The position numbers were made by a program, and so were the translations under genes. A DNA stretch of 7,434 nucleotides, taken from positions 1 through 7,434 of the forward strand of contig CAUAGV010000080.1 in NCBI GenBank assembly GCA_958428675.1, given 5' to 3'. The notes under the pieces were generated by a model. It did not search any database. It saw only the letters and a program-made list of their open reading frames with translations, and had not been told where the DNA came from. The DNA is from an uncultured Collinsella sp. GTDB lineage: Bacteria; Actinomycetota; Coriobacteriia; Coriobacteriales; Coriobacteriaceae. Positions 1 to 6,074 of the stretch are shown in pieces (the first letter of the stretch is position 1; the number at the start of each line of letters is the position of its first letter).

Positions 1-2
1 GC

Positions 3-56
3 GGGGGCGTTCGGCTAGGTGCGGGAACGGCCTATTTGCTCAATGTGTTCGGCTGA
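3..56 (+). CDS. Possible C-terminal tail of a plus-strand gene (partial)
   Basis: Frame 3 of the plus strand is open from the left edge to a TGA at 54-56 and would encode about 17 residues ending GAGTAYLLNVFG. The hydrophobic, small-residue-rich ending could be the end of a membrane protein converging on rho, but so short a piece cannot be assigned to a family and may be chance. No terminator facing the plus strand is obvious behind it. The rest of 1-128 shows nothing else I can support. Confidence 0.2.
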   Translation, partial: GGVRLGAGTAYLLNVFG

Positions 57-128
57 GATCGGAAATCAACCGAAACCTGCTGCTCGTCGGTCTTACGGTC
101 AAAAATAAGCGCGGAGCGGCGCTATGGA

Positions 129-159
129 AAAGGGCCGAGGCTCAAAGCCCCGACCCTTT
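129..159 (-). terminator. Intrinsic terminator of rho
   Basis: Read on the minus strand, a 14-bp stem with a 3-nt loop is followed by TTTT and lies about 37 bp past the rho stop codon. Two of its pairs are G-U on the minus-strand RNA but would be A-C mismatches on the plus-strand RNA, so the structure is built for minus-strand transcripts. The T-tract is short (four T, then CC), so termination may be partial. Confidence 0.75.
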
Positions 160-196
160 ATCGCATTGATGACTATCGCTGCGCGTGGATGACAAC

Positions 197-2752
197 CTAG
201 AACGTCTGCTCGTAGTCGCTGTGTTTTTTGGCCGAACGCACCAGGAACTCCTGGTTCGTGTTGGTGCCCTTAAGACCCTTAATAAACGATGCGGCCGCGC
301 GCTCGGTGTTGTTCATGCCTGCAAGAATGCGACGCAGACCAAAGACAAACGGACGCATCTGCTCGTCGACCAACAGGTCCTCGTTACGCGTACCGGAGGC
401 AACGGGGTCGATAGCCGGGAAGATGCGGCGGTCGGCCAGGTCGCGGTCGAGCTTAAGCTCCATGTTGCCGGTGCCCTTGAACTCCTCGAAAATGACCTCG
501 TCCATCTTGGAACCGGTGTCGATGAGGGCAGAGGCCAGGATGGTGAGCGAGCCGCCGTTCTCGATATTGCGGGCTGCACCCAGGAAGCGCTTGGGCGGAT
601 ACAGTGCCGCCGAATCGACGCCGCCCGAAAGGATGCGGCCCGAGGCAGGCGCCGCCAAGTTGTAGGCGCGGGCGAGGCGCGTGATGGAGTCGAGCACCAC
701 CACGACGTCGCCACCCAGCTCTACGATGCGCTTGGCGCGCTCGATGACGAGCTCTGCCACGCGGGTGTGGTTGTCGGCAGGCATATCGAAGGTCGACGCC
801 ACAACCTCACCCTTGATGGAACGCTGCATATCGGTGACCTCTTCGGGGCGCTCGTCGACGAGCAGGCAGATGAGGTGCACCTCGGGGTTGTTAATCGAGA
901 TAGACTGGCAGATCTTCTTGAGGATCGTGGTCTTGCCGGCCTTGGGCGGGGACACGATCAGGCCGCGCTGGCCCTTGCCGATCGGTGACACGATGTCGAT
1001 GGCGCGACCGGTGATGGAATCCTTGCCGTGCTCCATGCGCAGCGGCTCATTGGGATAGACCGGGGTGAGATCGCCGAACTTGGGGCGGTTGCGAATCTGC
1101 TCGGGGTCCAGACCGTTGACGGTCGTGATTTTGGCGAGGCCGGCGCGCTTGTCGCCGCCGCGCGAAGGACGCAGCGAGCCCTCGATGACGTCGCCCGTGC
1201 GCAGGCGCGCGGAGCGGATGAGGTAGGCGGGCACGAAGGCGTCGTCGTTGGACTTCATGTAGCCATGGGCGTGGATGATGCCGGAGCTGTCCGGGCGAAT
1301 CTGCAGAATGCCCTTGATGTCGCGGAAGCCCTCGGCCTTCGCAGCGGTGACGTAGATTTCCTCGACGAGCTCGGCCTTCTTCTTGCCGGTCGTCTCGATC
1401 TCGAACTCCTTGGCCTTCTCGCGAAGTTCGGCGACCTTCATGGCAGCGAGCTCCTCGCGCGAAAGCGTGGGCTCGGTGGGAGCGGCATTACGCTCCTTGT
1501 TGCGTTGCTTGCGATCGCGCTGGCGGTTGCGACGGTCGTTGTTGCGCTCGTCCTTGCGCTCGTTGCGCTCCTCGTTGCGCTTGTGCTGGCGACGGTTGGG
1601 GCGAGCGTTGTCATCGGCCTCAGCGGGCGCGGCGCCATCGGTTGCGGCGGCGTCGGCATTGGCCGCAGCGGCGTCATTGGCCTCGGCGCCGGAATCGACC
1701 TGCGCTTCGACATCAGCCTGCTGCTCGGACGCCTTGGCCTTAGCGGACTTCTTACGACCGCGCTTGGGCTTCTCGGACGCAGGCTGTTCGACGTCCTGGG
1801 GCTCGGCGGCATCAATCGATGCATCGGCGGTCGTCTCGGCGGAATCCTCGGACGCACCCTTCTTGGCAGCCTTAGCCTTGGACGTGCGCTTAGCAGCAGT
1901 GCGACGGCTGCGACCGGGACGGACGTCGGCGGGCTCGACATCGGCGGAAGCGGCCTCGGAAGTCGTAGCATCCTGGACGGGCGCGTCGGCGGCGGTTGCA
2001 GACTCGGCGGTCGCCGCAGCATCCCGAGCGGCTGCGGCTGCGGCTGCGGCCTTCTCGGCCTCGACGAAGGCCTTGGGCTTGCGACCGCGACGGTGCGGGC
2101 GCAAAGCCGGATCGACAACGGGAACTTCGCTGGCCTCGACAGGCGCAGCGGGCTCAGCAGGCGATGCGCCCTCCCCTGCCGCGGAACGGAGCGAAGCCTC
2201 AGTGAGCTCGGGGGCTACCTGTTCCGCAACTTGCTCGGCCTTAGCAGCCGTGCGGCGGCGTGTGCGCGGTGCCGGCTTCTCGGCCGGCAGGTCGGCGGCA
2301 GGGGTCTCGATGGCGGCAGGCGTCTCGGGCACAGACGGAGCTGCAAGCTCGGTCAGAGCCGCGGCCTCGCGCTCGGCAGCACGACGGCGGGCGCGCACCA
2401 CCTGAGCCTCGCTAATCTGCGCCAACGCACGTGCCTGCGCGACCTCATCGGAAATCGGCGCCGAGGAGTCGGCTGCAACGGTGCGCTTGGCGCGCGTCGT
2501 GCGCGTGGTACGGCGCTTGGACTTGGTGGCTTCCTCGCCGTCAGCGGCAGGCTTGGCCGTGCGGCGCGTGAGCTTGGGCTTTGCCGGAGCAGCCTCCTCA
2601 CCAGTTGCAGGCACGGCCTTCTCAGCCGCTACAGGCATAGGCGTCTCAGGAGCCGAGGCTTGCGCGGGCGCCGCGACCTGGTCCGACGCAACCGGTGCAG
2701 CGGGAGCGGCTTGCGTCGTCGTTATTTCGTTTTCTTGCTGTTGATCAGACAC
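197..2752 (-). CDS. rho: Transcription termination factor Rho with a long N-terminal extension
   Basis: Rho is a hexameric RNA-dependent ATPase and helicase that loads on unstructured nascent RNA and ends transcription. The protein is 851 aa, about twice the 419 aa of E. coli Rho. Residues 1-430 are low-complexity, Ala/Glu-rich, with basic patches (about 58-90, 161-171, 219-227, 279-298, 328-340) and an Arg/Asn/Asp-rich stretch at 385-422. The core then follows: Rho_N helical domain (about 431-470), OB-fold RNA-binding domain (about 477-545), and the RecA-like ATPase with Walker A PPKAGKT (602-608, K607), Walker B ending LDSITR (D688), the Q-loop GGVDSAALYPPKR and R-loop KGTGNMEL. The K607-D688 spacing of 81 equals that of K184-D265 in E. 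coli. The start is GTG at 2750-2752; the only Shine-Dalgarno-like sequence is a weak AAGAAAG about 15 bases upstream. It is transcribed alone, with its own terminator. Identity is certain; the exact start is less so. Confidence 0.97.
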   Translation of the reverse strand: MSDQQQENEITTTQAAPAAPVASDQVAAPAQASAPETPMPVAAEKAVPATGEEAAPAKPKLTRRTAKPAADGEEATKSKRRTTRTTRAKRTVAADSSAPISDEVAQARALAQISEAQVVRARRRAAEREAAALTELAAPSVPETPAAIETPAADLPAEKPAPRTRRRTAAKAEQVAEQVAPELTEASLRSAAGEGASPAEPAAPVEASEVPVVDPALRPHRRGRKPKAFVEAEKAAAAAAAARDAAATAESATAADAPVQDATTSEAASADVEPADVRPGRSRRTAAKRTSKAKAAKKGASEDSAETTADASIDAAEPQDVEQPASEKPKRGRKKSAKAKASEQQADVEAQVDSGAEANDAAAANADAAATDGAAPAEADDNARPNRRQHKRNEERNERKDERNNDRRNRQRDRKQRNKERNAAPTEPTLSREELAAMKVAELREKAKEFEIETTGKKKAELVEEIYVTAAKAEGFRDIKGILQIRPDSSGIIHAHGYMKSNDDAFVPAYLIRSARLRTGDVIEGSLRPSRGGDKRAGLAKITTVNGLDPEQIRNRPKFGDLTPVYPNEPLRMEHGKDSITGRAIDIVSPIGKGQRGLIVSPPKAGKTTILKKICQSISINNPEVHLICLLVDERPEEVTDMQRSIKGEVVASTFDMPADNHTRVAELVIERAKRIVELGGDVVVVLDSITRLARAYNLAAPASGRILSGGVDSAALYPPKRFLGAARNIENGGSLTILASALIDTGSKMDEVIFEEFKGTGNMELKLDRDLADRRIFPAIDPVASGTRNEDLLVDEQMRPFVFGLRRILAGMNNTERAAASFIKGLKGTNTNQEFLVRSAKKHSDYEQTF

Positions 2753-2781
2753 AGTGTTTGCTCAACTTTCTTTTCAAGCCC

Positions 2782-2791
2782 TGTGATCACA
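2782..2791. promoter_or_regulatory. Perfect 10-bp palindrome in the rho leader
   Basis: TGTGATCACA is its own reverse complement and sits about 30 bp upstream of the rho GTG start, inside the presumed leader. It could be an operator, but it lacks the 6-bp spacer of a CRP site and a 10-bp palindrome is not rare. Beside it, CCCTG and CAGGG (about 2797-2816) can form a small hairpin. Confidence 0.2.
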
Positions 2792-2895
2792 TGCTCCCTG
2801 CATAAACCTTCAGGGCGGCTAAACAGTCTAGTTCCGTTCGAAACGACGGACATCATTGATCTGTATCGAGATGATTGCGTCAACTACGCAGCGTT

Positions 2896-2923
2896 AGTGT
2901 AACACAACCGCCGTCACCTGCAA
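2896..2923 (-). promoter_or_regulatory. Candidate sigma-70-type promoter of rho
   Basis: On the minus strand a TACACT -10 box (2896-2901) lies 16 bp downstream of TTGCAG (2918-2923), a weak -35 match. Transcription would begin near 2890 and leave a leader of about 140 nt before the rho GTG. Long rho leaders are known in other bacteria, where Rho represses its own gene by early termination; whether that applies here is inference. Confidence 0.4.
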
Positions 2924-2934
2924 CTTAGTCATCG

Positions 2935-2972
2935 GGGACGTTCTTAAACGACTAGTCAAAAGGGACACTCTT
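2935..2972 (+). repeat. Pair of GGGAC direct repeats, possible REP relic
   Basis: GGGACGTTCTT (2935-2945) and GGGACACTCTT (2962-2972) are direct repeats differing at two positions. Between them is the perfect palindrome GACTAGTC (2950-2957). The decamer AAAAGGGACA at 2958-2967 also occurs in both terminal repeats of the RAYT cassette further right (5971-5980, and inverted at 7231-7240). This may be a degenerate member of the same repeat family. The match is short, so chance is not excluded. Confidence 0.35.
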
Positions 2973-3007
2973 TGGTTTACCACCCACAAATCTGACCGCC
3001 TCCGCCA

Positions 3008-3157
3008 AAACTATGGCGGTTTACTACGATGAATCGCTCAACCGCGACTACTCCGAAACCGGTTGAACTAAAACCGCAGGTAGATGCCTTGCGCTTTTTT
3101 GCGAAAAGCCAGCGTGGTTGGAATTCCTCAATTCATCGTAGTAAACCGGCATAGTTT
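3008..3157. repeat. 150-bp element with 27-bp terminal inverted repeats (MITE-like)
   Basis: Bases 3008-3034 and 3131-3157 are inverted copies with 26 of 27 positions matching; each begins AAACTATG or its near-equivalent and contains GGTTTACTACGATGAAT. The 96-bp interior has no open reading frame but further inverted pairs, such as TCAACCG (3038-3044) with CGGTTGA (3060-3066), and a CTTTT/AAAAG pair near 3093-3108. No target-site duplication is visible at its ends. It could be a non-autonomous transposable element or a structured intergenic repeat. It lies between the argS terminator and the rho promoter and is not needed by either as far as can be seen. Confidence 0.6.
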
Positions 3158-3202
3158 CGTATTTCCAGCAGTTCCAAATTCGTCAATACGTCGGCGTTTG
3201 CG

Positions 3203-3235
3203 AAAAAAGCCCGACCTCCGTGGGAGATCGGGCTT
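3203..3235 (-). terminator. Intrinsic terminator of argS
   Basis: On the minus strand a 12-bp GC-rich stem (arms 3223-3234 and 3208-3219, loop 3220-3222) is followed by six T residues, about 47 bp after the argS stop codon. One pair is G-U only in minus-strand RNA, which supports the direction. Confidence 0.88.
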
Positions 3236-3281
3236 ATAGGGCTCAGTTAAACCAAACCTACACGGTCAAATGACCCGCAGA

Positions 3282-5135
3282 TTACATCTGCTCGGGCGCG
3301 GAAACGCCAACGAGGGTAAGCACCAGGGCGAGCGTCACGCGGACAGCGTCGCAAGCTGCCAGACGGGCGCGCGAAAGCTCGGGGTCGACGGGACGGCCCT
3401 CGCTCGGCAGCACCTGGCAGGCAGCGTAGAAGCTGTGGAAGTCGCCGGCGAGTTCCTCGGCAAAGTGGGTCAGACGGAACGGGGCGCGATCGCGAGCGCA
3501 GCTGGCGATCAGGTCGGTGAGCTCATTGAGCTTGCGCGAAAGGGCGAGCTCGGTCGGGTCGGTCAGCAGCGAGTAATCGACGTTCTCACCGATGGCCTTG
3601 GCGGCAACGGCCTTCATGCCCATCTCGTCGGCCTGCTCGGCGGTAACGTCGGCGGCACGGCGCAGGATGGAGCACACGCGGGCGTGAGCATACTGCACGT
3701 AATAGACCGGGTTGGAGTTGTCGCGCTTCTTAACGGCCTCGATGTCGAAGTCGACCATCTGGTTGGAGCTCTTGGAGATGAGCGTGTAGCGAGCGGCATC
3801 GGAGCCGACCTCGTCGACGAGCTCCTGCAGGGTCACCATGGTGCCCTTGCGCTTGGACATGCGGACGGGCTTGCCGTTGCGCAGCAGGTTGACGAGCTGG
3901 CCCAGCAGAACCTCAAACTTGCCGGGATAGCCAAGAGCGTCGCAGACGCAGCGGACGCGCTCGATGTAGCCGTGGTGGTCGGCGCCCCAGATGTCGATGA
4001 CGTGGTCGACGCGCTGGAACTTATCCCAGTGATAGGCAACGTCGGAGGCGAAGTAGGTGTACTCGCCATCGGACTTGATCAGGACGCGGTCCTTGTCGTC
4101 GCCAAGGTCGGTGGAACGGAACCACAGGGCGCCGTCCTTGGTGTAGAGGTAGCCCATCTTGTCGAGCTTCTCAAAAGCGCGGTCGACGGCGGAGGTGCCG
4201 GCGGTCTCGCCCTCGGTGTCCTTCACATACAGCGAGCGCTCGGAGTACCAACGGTCAAAGTCGCAGTTGACGGCGTGGCAGAGGTCGCGCATGTTGTCGA
4301 CCATCTTCACGTAGCCGCGCTCACGGAAGCTCTCCATACGCTCCTGCGGATCGGCGTCGACCCACTTATCGCCGTCGGTGCGCCAGAACTCGGCGGCCTC
4401 GTCGATGATGTAGTCGCCGCCGTAGGAGTCCTTGCCCAGAGTCTCGGCAAAGTTGTCCTGATACGGATGGGTCTCGGGATGCTCGTCGTTCTCGTCGGCA
4501 ACAAAGGCGTCACGGTCGGCGATCAGCAGCTTGTGAGCCTCGTCGATATCAACGCCCTGCTTGGCGATGATGTCGGCAAGCTGCATATAGCGCGTGCTGA
4601 TGGAGTTGCCGAAGGTGTTCATCTGAGAGCCGTGGTCATTGATGTAGAACTCACGCTGGATGTCGTAACCGGCGTGGTCCATAACACGGCAAAGGGAGTC
4701 GCCCAGAGCGGCCCAGCGGCCGTGACCGATGTGCATGGGGCCGACGGGGTTAGCGGAAACGAACTCGACCTGGGTCTTCAGGCCACCACCGACGTTGGAC
4801 TTAGCGAAGTCCATGCCCTTCTCGCGAGCCTCGCCAAAGATGGCATTCTTGACGGCGACGGAGAGGTAGAAGTTGATGAAGCCGGGGCCCGCGATTTCGA
4901 CCTTCTCAATCGCGGGGTCCTCGGGCATATGGGCAACGATGGCCTCGGCGATCTTGCGCGGGGCGCAGTGGGCCAGCTTGGCGGACTTCAGGGCCATGGT
5001 AGAGGTCCACTCGCCATGAGAAGTGTCAGCCGGTCGCTCGATAGCGCAATCGTCAAGTTCAAATGCGGAAAGGTCGCCGGCCTCCTGGGCCGCAGCAAGC
5101 GCAGCGCGTACCAGCTCTTCAATCTTCTCGGGCAT
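3282..5135 (-). CDS. argS: Arginyl-tRNA synthetase
   Basis: A class I aminoacyl-tRNA synthetase that charges tRNA-Arg with arginine using ATP in the cytoplasm. The 617-aa product has the Arg-specific N-terminal domain (about 1-100) ending in GPGFINFYL, the HIGH signature (H135-H138, in SANPVGPMHIGHGR), the KMSKS-equivalent MSKRKG (426-431), and a helical DALR-type anticodon-binding domain from about 478 to the end, closing with VGVSAPEQM. The length is slightly above the usual 550-600 aa. The start chosen is the ATG at 5133-5135, preceded by AAGGAGG with a 4-nt spacer. The frame stays open to 5264, but the extra 43 residues resemble no synthetase N-terminus and have no ribosome-binding site. 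The gene is monocistronic, with its own terminator, and diverges from the carD-like gene. Confidence 0.97.
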   Translation of the reverse strand: MPEKIEELVRAALAAAQEAGDLSAFELDDCAIERPADTSHGEWTSTMALKSAKLAHCAPRKIAEAIVAHMPEDPAIEKVEIAGPGFINFYLSVAVKNAIFGEAREKGMDFAKSNVGGGLKTQVEFVSANPVGPMHIGHGRWAALGDSLCRVMDHAGYDIQREFYINDHGSQMNTFGNSISTRYMQLADIIAKQGVDIDEAHKLLIADRDAFVADENDEHPETHPYQDNFAETLGKDSYGGDYIIDEAAEFWRTDGDKWVDADPQERMESFRERGYVKMVDNMRDLCHAVNCDFDRWYSERSLYVKDTEGETAGTSAVDRAFEKLDKMGYLYTKDGALWFRSTDLGDDKDRVLIKSDGEYTYFASDVAYHWDKFQRVDHVIDIWGADHHGYIERVRCVCDALGYPGKFEVLLGQLVNLLRNGKPVRMSKRKGTMVTLQELVDEVGSDAARYTLISKSSNQMVDFDIEAVKKRDNSNPVYYVQYAHARVCSILRRAADVTAEQADEMGMKAVAAKAIGENVDYSLLTDPTELALSRKLNELTDLIASCARDRAPFRLTHFAEELAGDFHSFYAACQVLPSEGRPVDPELSRARLAACDAVRVTLALVLTLVGVSAPEQM

Positions 5136-5139
5136 AGAT

Positions 5140-5146
5140 CCTCCTT
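5140..5146 (-). promoter_or_regulatory. Ribosome-binding site that fixes the argS start
   Basis: AAGGAGG on the minus strand is a full match to the anti-Shine-Dalgarno and lies 4 nt before the ATG at 5133-5135. It decides the start against the longer open frame that reaches 5264. Confidence 0.85.
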
Positions 5147-5202
5147 GTGTTAAAGCCCCCGACCTCTTGGTCACTCGTAGGGCAAAAGCCAGAGTTTGTA
5201 GC

Positions 5203-5231
5203 ACTCTATCACAAGCGAGGGGCACTGTCGC
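5203..5231 (-). promoter_or_regulatory. Candidate promoter of argS
   Basis: Minus-strand TAGAGT (5203-5208) fits a -10 box and lies exactly 17 bp from GCGACA (5226-5231), which matches four of six -35 positions. Transcription from about 5196 would give a leader of roughly 60 nt. No T-box leader, which some tRNA synthetase genes carry, can be seen in so short a leader. Confidence 0.4.
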
Positions 5232-5334
5232 AGGGTAAAGCCAATCGAAATTGCATATGCACAAAATTGACTACAGCTTGTATGGAGTCACTCAAAGATG
5301 CCGGTCTGCCTGCAGATTATGCACGCGTTGAAAA

Positions 5335-5412
5335 TGCATAAAGGTGTGAATGAGCTGTGTCTTTTATCGAATACTCTTACCTATCAGAGTTGTGTGCTTT
5401 TCCTGCATAAAG
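5335..5412. repeat. Two copies of TGCATAAAG in the argS-carD divergent region
   Basis: The 9-mer TGCATAAAG occurs at 5335-5343 and 5404-5412. Related TGCATA/TATGCA words lie nearby at about 5252-5260 and 5318-5323. These AT-rich words stand out in GC-rich DNA and could be binding sites for a regulator of either divergent gene, but no consensus can be assigned. The remainder of the 342-bp gap (5136-5477) holds the two promoters and no credible gene. Confidence 0.25.
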
Positions 5413-5434
5413 CGAGGATTTGCGCACGTCAGCG

Positions 5435-5443
5435 TGTTATTCT
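5435..5443 (+). promoter_or_regulatory. Extended -10 promoter of the carD-like gene
   Basis: TGTTATTCT reads as TGn followed by TATTCT, an extended -10 box. No good -35 is seen 17 bp upstream, which an extended -10 can tolerate. Transcription from about 5450 would give a leader of some 28 nt containing the GGAGG ribosome-binding site at 5469-5473. Confidence 0.45.
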
Positions 5444-5447
5444 AGAC

Positions 5448-5463
5448 ATACGTAAATTCGTAT
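5448..5463. promoter_or_regulatory. Inverted repeat over the predicted carD transcription start
   Basis: ATACG (5448-5452) and CGTAT (5459-5463) form an inverted repeat with a 6-bp spacer, covering about -2 to +14 of the predicted transcript. The position would suit a repressor operator. The arms are only 5 bp, so this is tentative. Confidence 0.25.
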
Positions 5464-5477
5464 AAGTTGGAGGTAGC

Positions 5478-5963
5478 ATGTTCTCAATCGGTCAACACGT
5501 CATTCATCCGGGTCAGGGAGTCTGCACCGTCGTCGGTTTTAGGGACGACACGCCGCAGCCCATGTTGTTGCTCGAGGCCAAGCAGGGGCATGCGCAGACG
5601 ATCCTTATGTACCCCGTGGCGCAGGCCGACCGTCTGCATGCCGCCATCTCTCAGCAAGATGCCGAGCATCTGCTGAGCCACTATGACGAGCTGGAGTGCG
5701 ACACCTTTACCGAGCGCAACAGCTCGCTTGAAGAGACACACTTTAAGCAGCAGCTCAAGCTGGGTGCGCCCGAGACGGTCCGCGTGGCAAAGACCATGAT
5801 GCACCGCATTCGCCAGGCCGAGGAAGCCGATAAAAAGCCCAGCTCTTACTACATGCGCGTACTCAAGGAGGCCAAGCGCCGCTCCATCGAGGAGTTCGCC
5901 GTGGCATTGGGCGTCACCGAGGAGGCCGCCGAAGCCCGCCTAGCCCAAGCCGCCCTCAACTAA
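5478..5963 (+). CDS. CarD/CdnL-family RNA polymerase-binding transcription regulator
   Basis: Members of this family bind the RNA polymerase beta subunit through an N-terminal Tudor-like domain and stabilise the open promoter complex through a C-terminal helical domain that touches the upstream edge of the -10 element. The 161-aa product matches this plan: an N-terminal domain at about 1-57 opening FSIGQHVIHPGQGVCTVVG, like the VGDxVVYPxHG start of known members, then an all-helical region (about 58-161) ending in EAKRRSIEEFAVALGVTEEA, comparable to the KARQILVGELALAEG end of mycobacterial CarD. Length fits (about 160 aa). The start at ATG 5478 has GGAGG with a 4-nt spacer. In my by-eye alignment the minor-groove Trp of M. 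tuberculosis CarD (W85) falls on Glu85 here. The TAA stop is also the first three bases of the RAYT cassette repeat. Family assignment is good; whether this is the main CarD of the cell is not known. Confidence 0.85.
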   Translation: MFSIGQHVIHPGQGVCTVVGFRDDTPQPMLLLEAKQGHAQTILMYPVAQADRLHAAISQQDAEHLLSHYDELECDTFTERNSSLEETHFKQQLKLGAPETVRVAKTMMHRIRQAEEADKKPSSYYMRVLKEAKRRSIEEFAVALGVTEEAAEARLAQAALN

Positions 5964-6006
5964 CCTGCCAAAAAGGGACAGGTTTATTTTGGCAGGTTTT
6001 ATCTGG
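5961..6006 (+). repeat. Left REP-like terminal repeat
   Basis: This imperfect palindrome has perfect 12-nt arms AACCTGCCAAAA (5962-5973) and TTTTGGCAGGTT (5987-5998) around a 13-nt loop. Within the loop CAGGTT (5979-5984) can also pair with AACCTG (5962-5967), which gives an alternative hairpin followed by TATTTT that could end carD transcripts. It is the inverted partner of 7205-7250; the one difference is C at 5993 against A at 7218. Confidence 0.85.
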
Positions 6007-6033
6007 CCAAACGTCAACAAACAATCAGTAAAT

Positions 6034-6074
6034 GCCGGGTGCTCCGTTTTGTTTGTGAGCGCCCGGCCATTTTT
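6034..6074 (+). terminator. Intrinsic terminator downstream of the carD-like gene
   Basis: Arms GCCGGGTGCTC (6034-6044) and GAGCGCCCGGC (6057-6067) pair over 11 bp with one U-G pair, with a 12-nt loop and a CATTTTT tail. It faces the direction of carD and also of the transposase, so it would stop carD read-through before the RAYT. It lies 70 bp from the carD stop, separated from it by the left repeat. Confidence 0.8.

Noticed and set aside
2..169. Frame-2 plus-strand open frame at the left edge
   Set aside because: It reads straight through the rho terminator hairpin and its residues look random.
1028..2902. 624-codon plus-strand open frame opposite rho
   Set aside because: It is antisense to a certain gene, with low-complexity Gly/Leu/Arg content produced by the Ala/Arg-rich rho codons in GC-rich DNA, and has no family features.
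3008..3157. Target-site duplication around the MITE-like element
   Set aside because: The bases outside the two arms (CGCCA on the left, CGTAT on the right) do not repeat each other.
3270..5153. 627-codon plus-strand open frame opposite argS
   Set aside because: It is a mirror frame of argS caused by GC-rich third positions; it runs through the argS Shine-Dalgarno region and matches no protein pattern.
5136..5264. 43-residue N-terminal extension of ArgS
   Set aside because: AAGGAGG directly precedes the ATG at 5133-5135 and the extension covers the probable argS promoter and leader.
5282..5341. 19-residue peptide (MESLKDAGLPADYARVENA) as a leader peptide or small protein
   Set aside because: It has ordinary-looking composition but no Shine-Dalgarno sequence, no attenuator hairpin after it and no other support.
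5252..5412. ArgR operator or CRISPR-like array in the argS-carD gap
   Set aside because: The TGCATAAAG words do not form the paired ARG-box arrangement, and two 9-bp copies with irregular spacing are not a CRISPR array.
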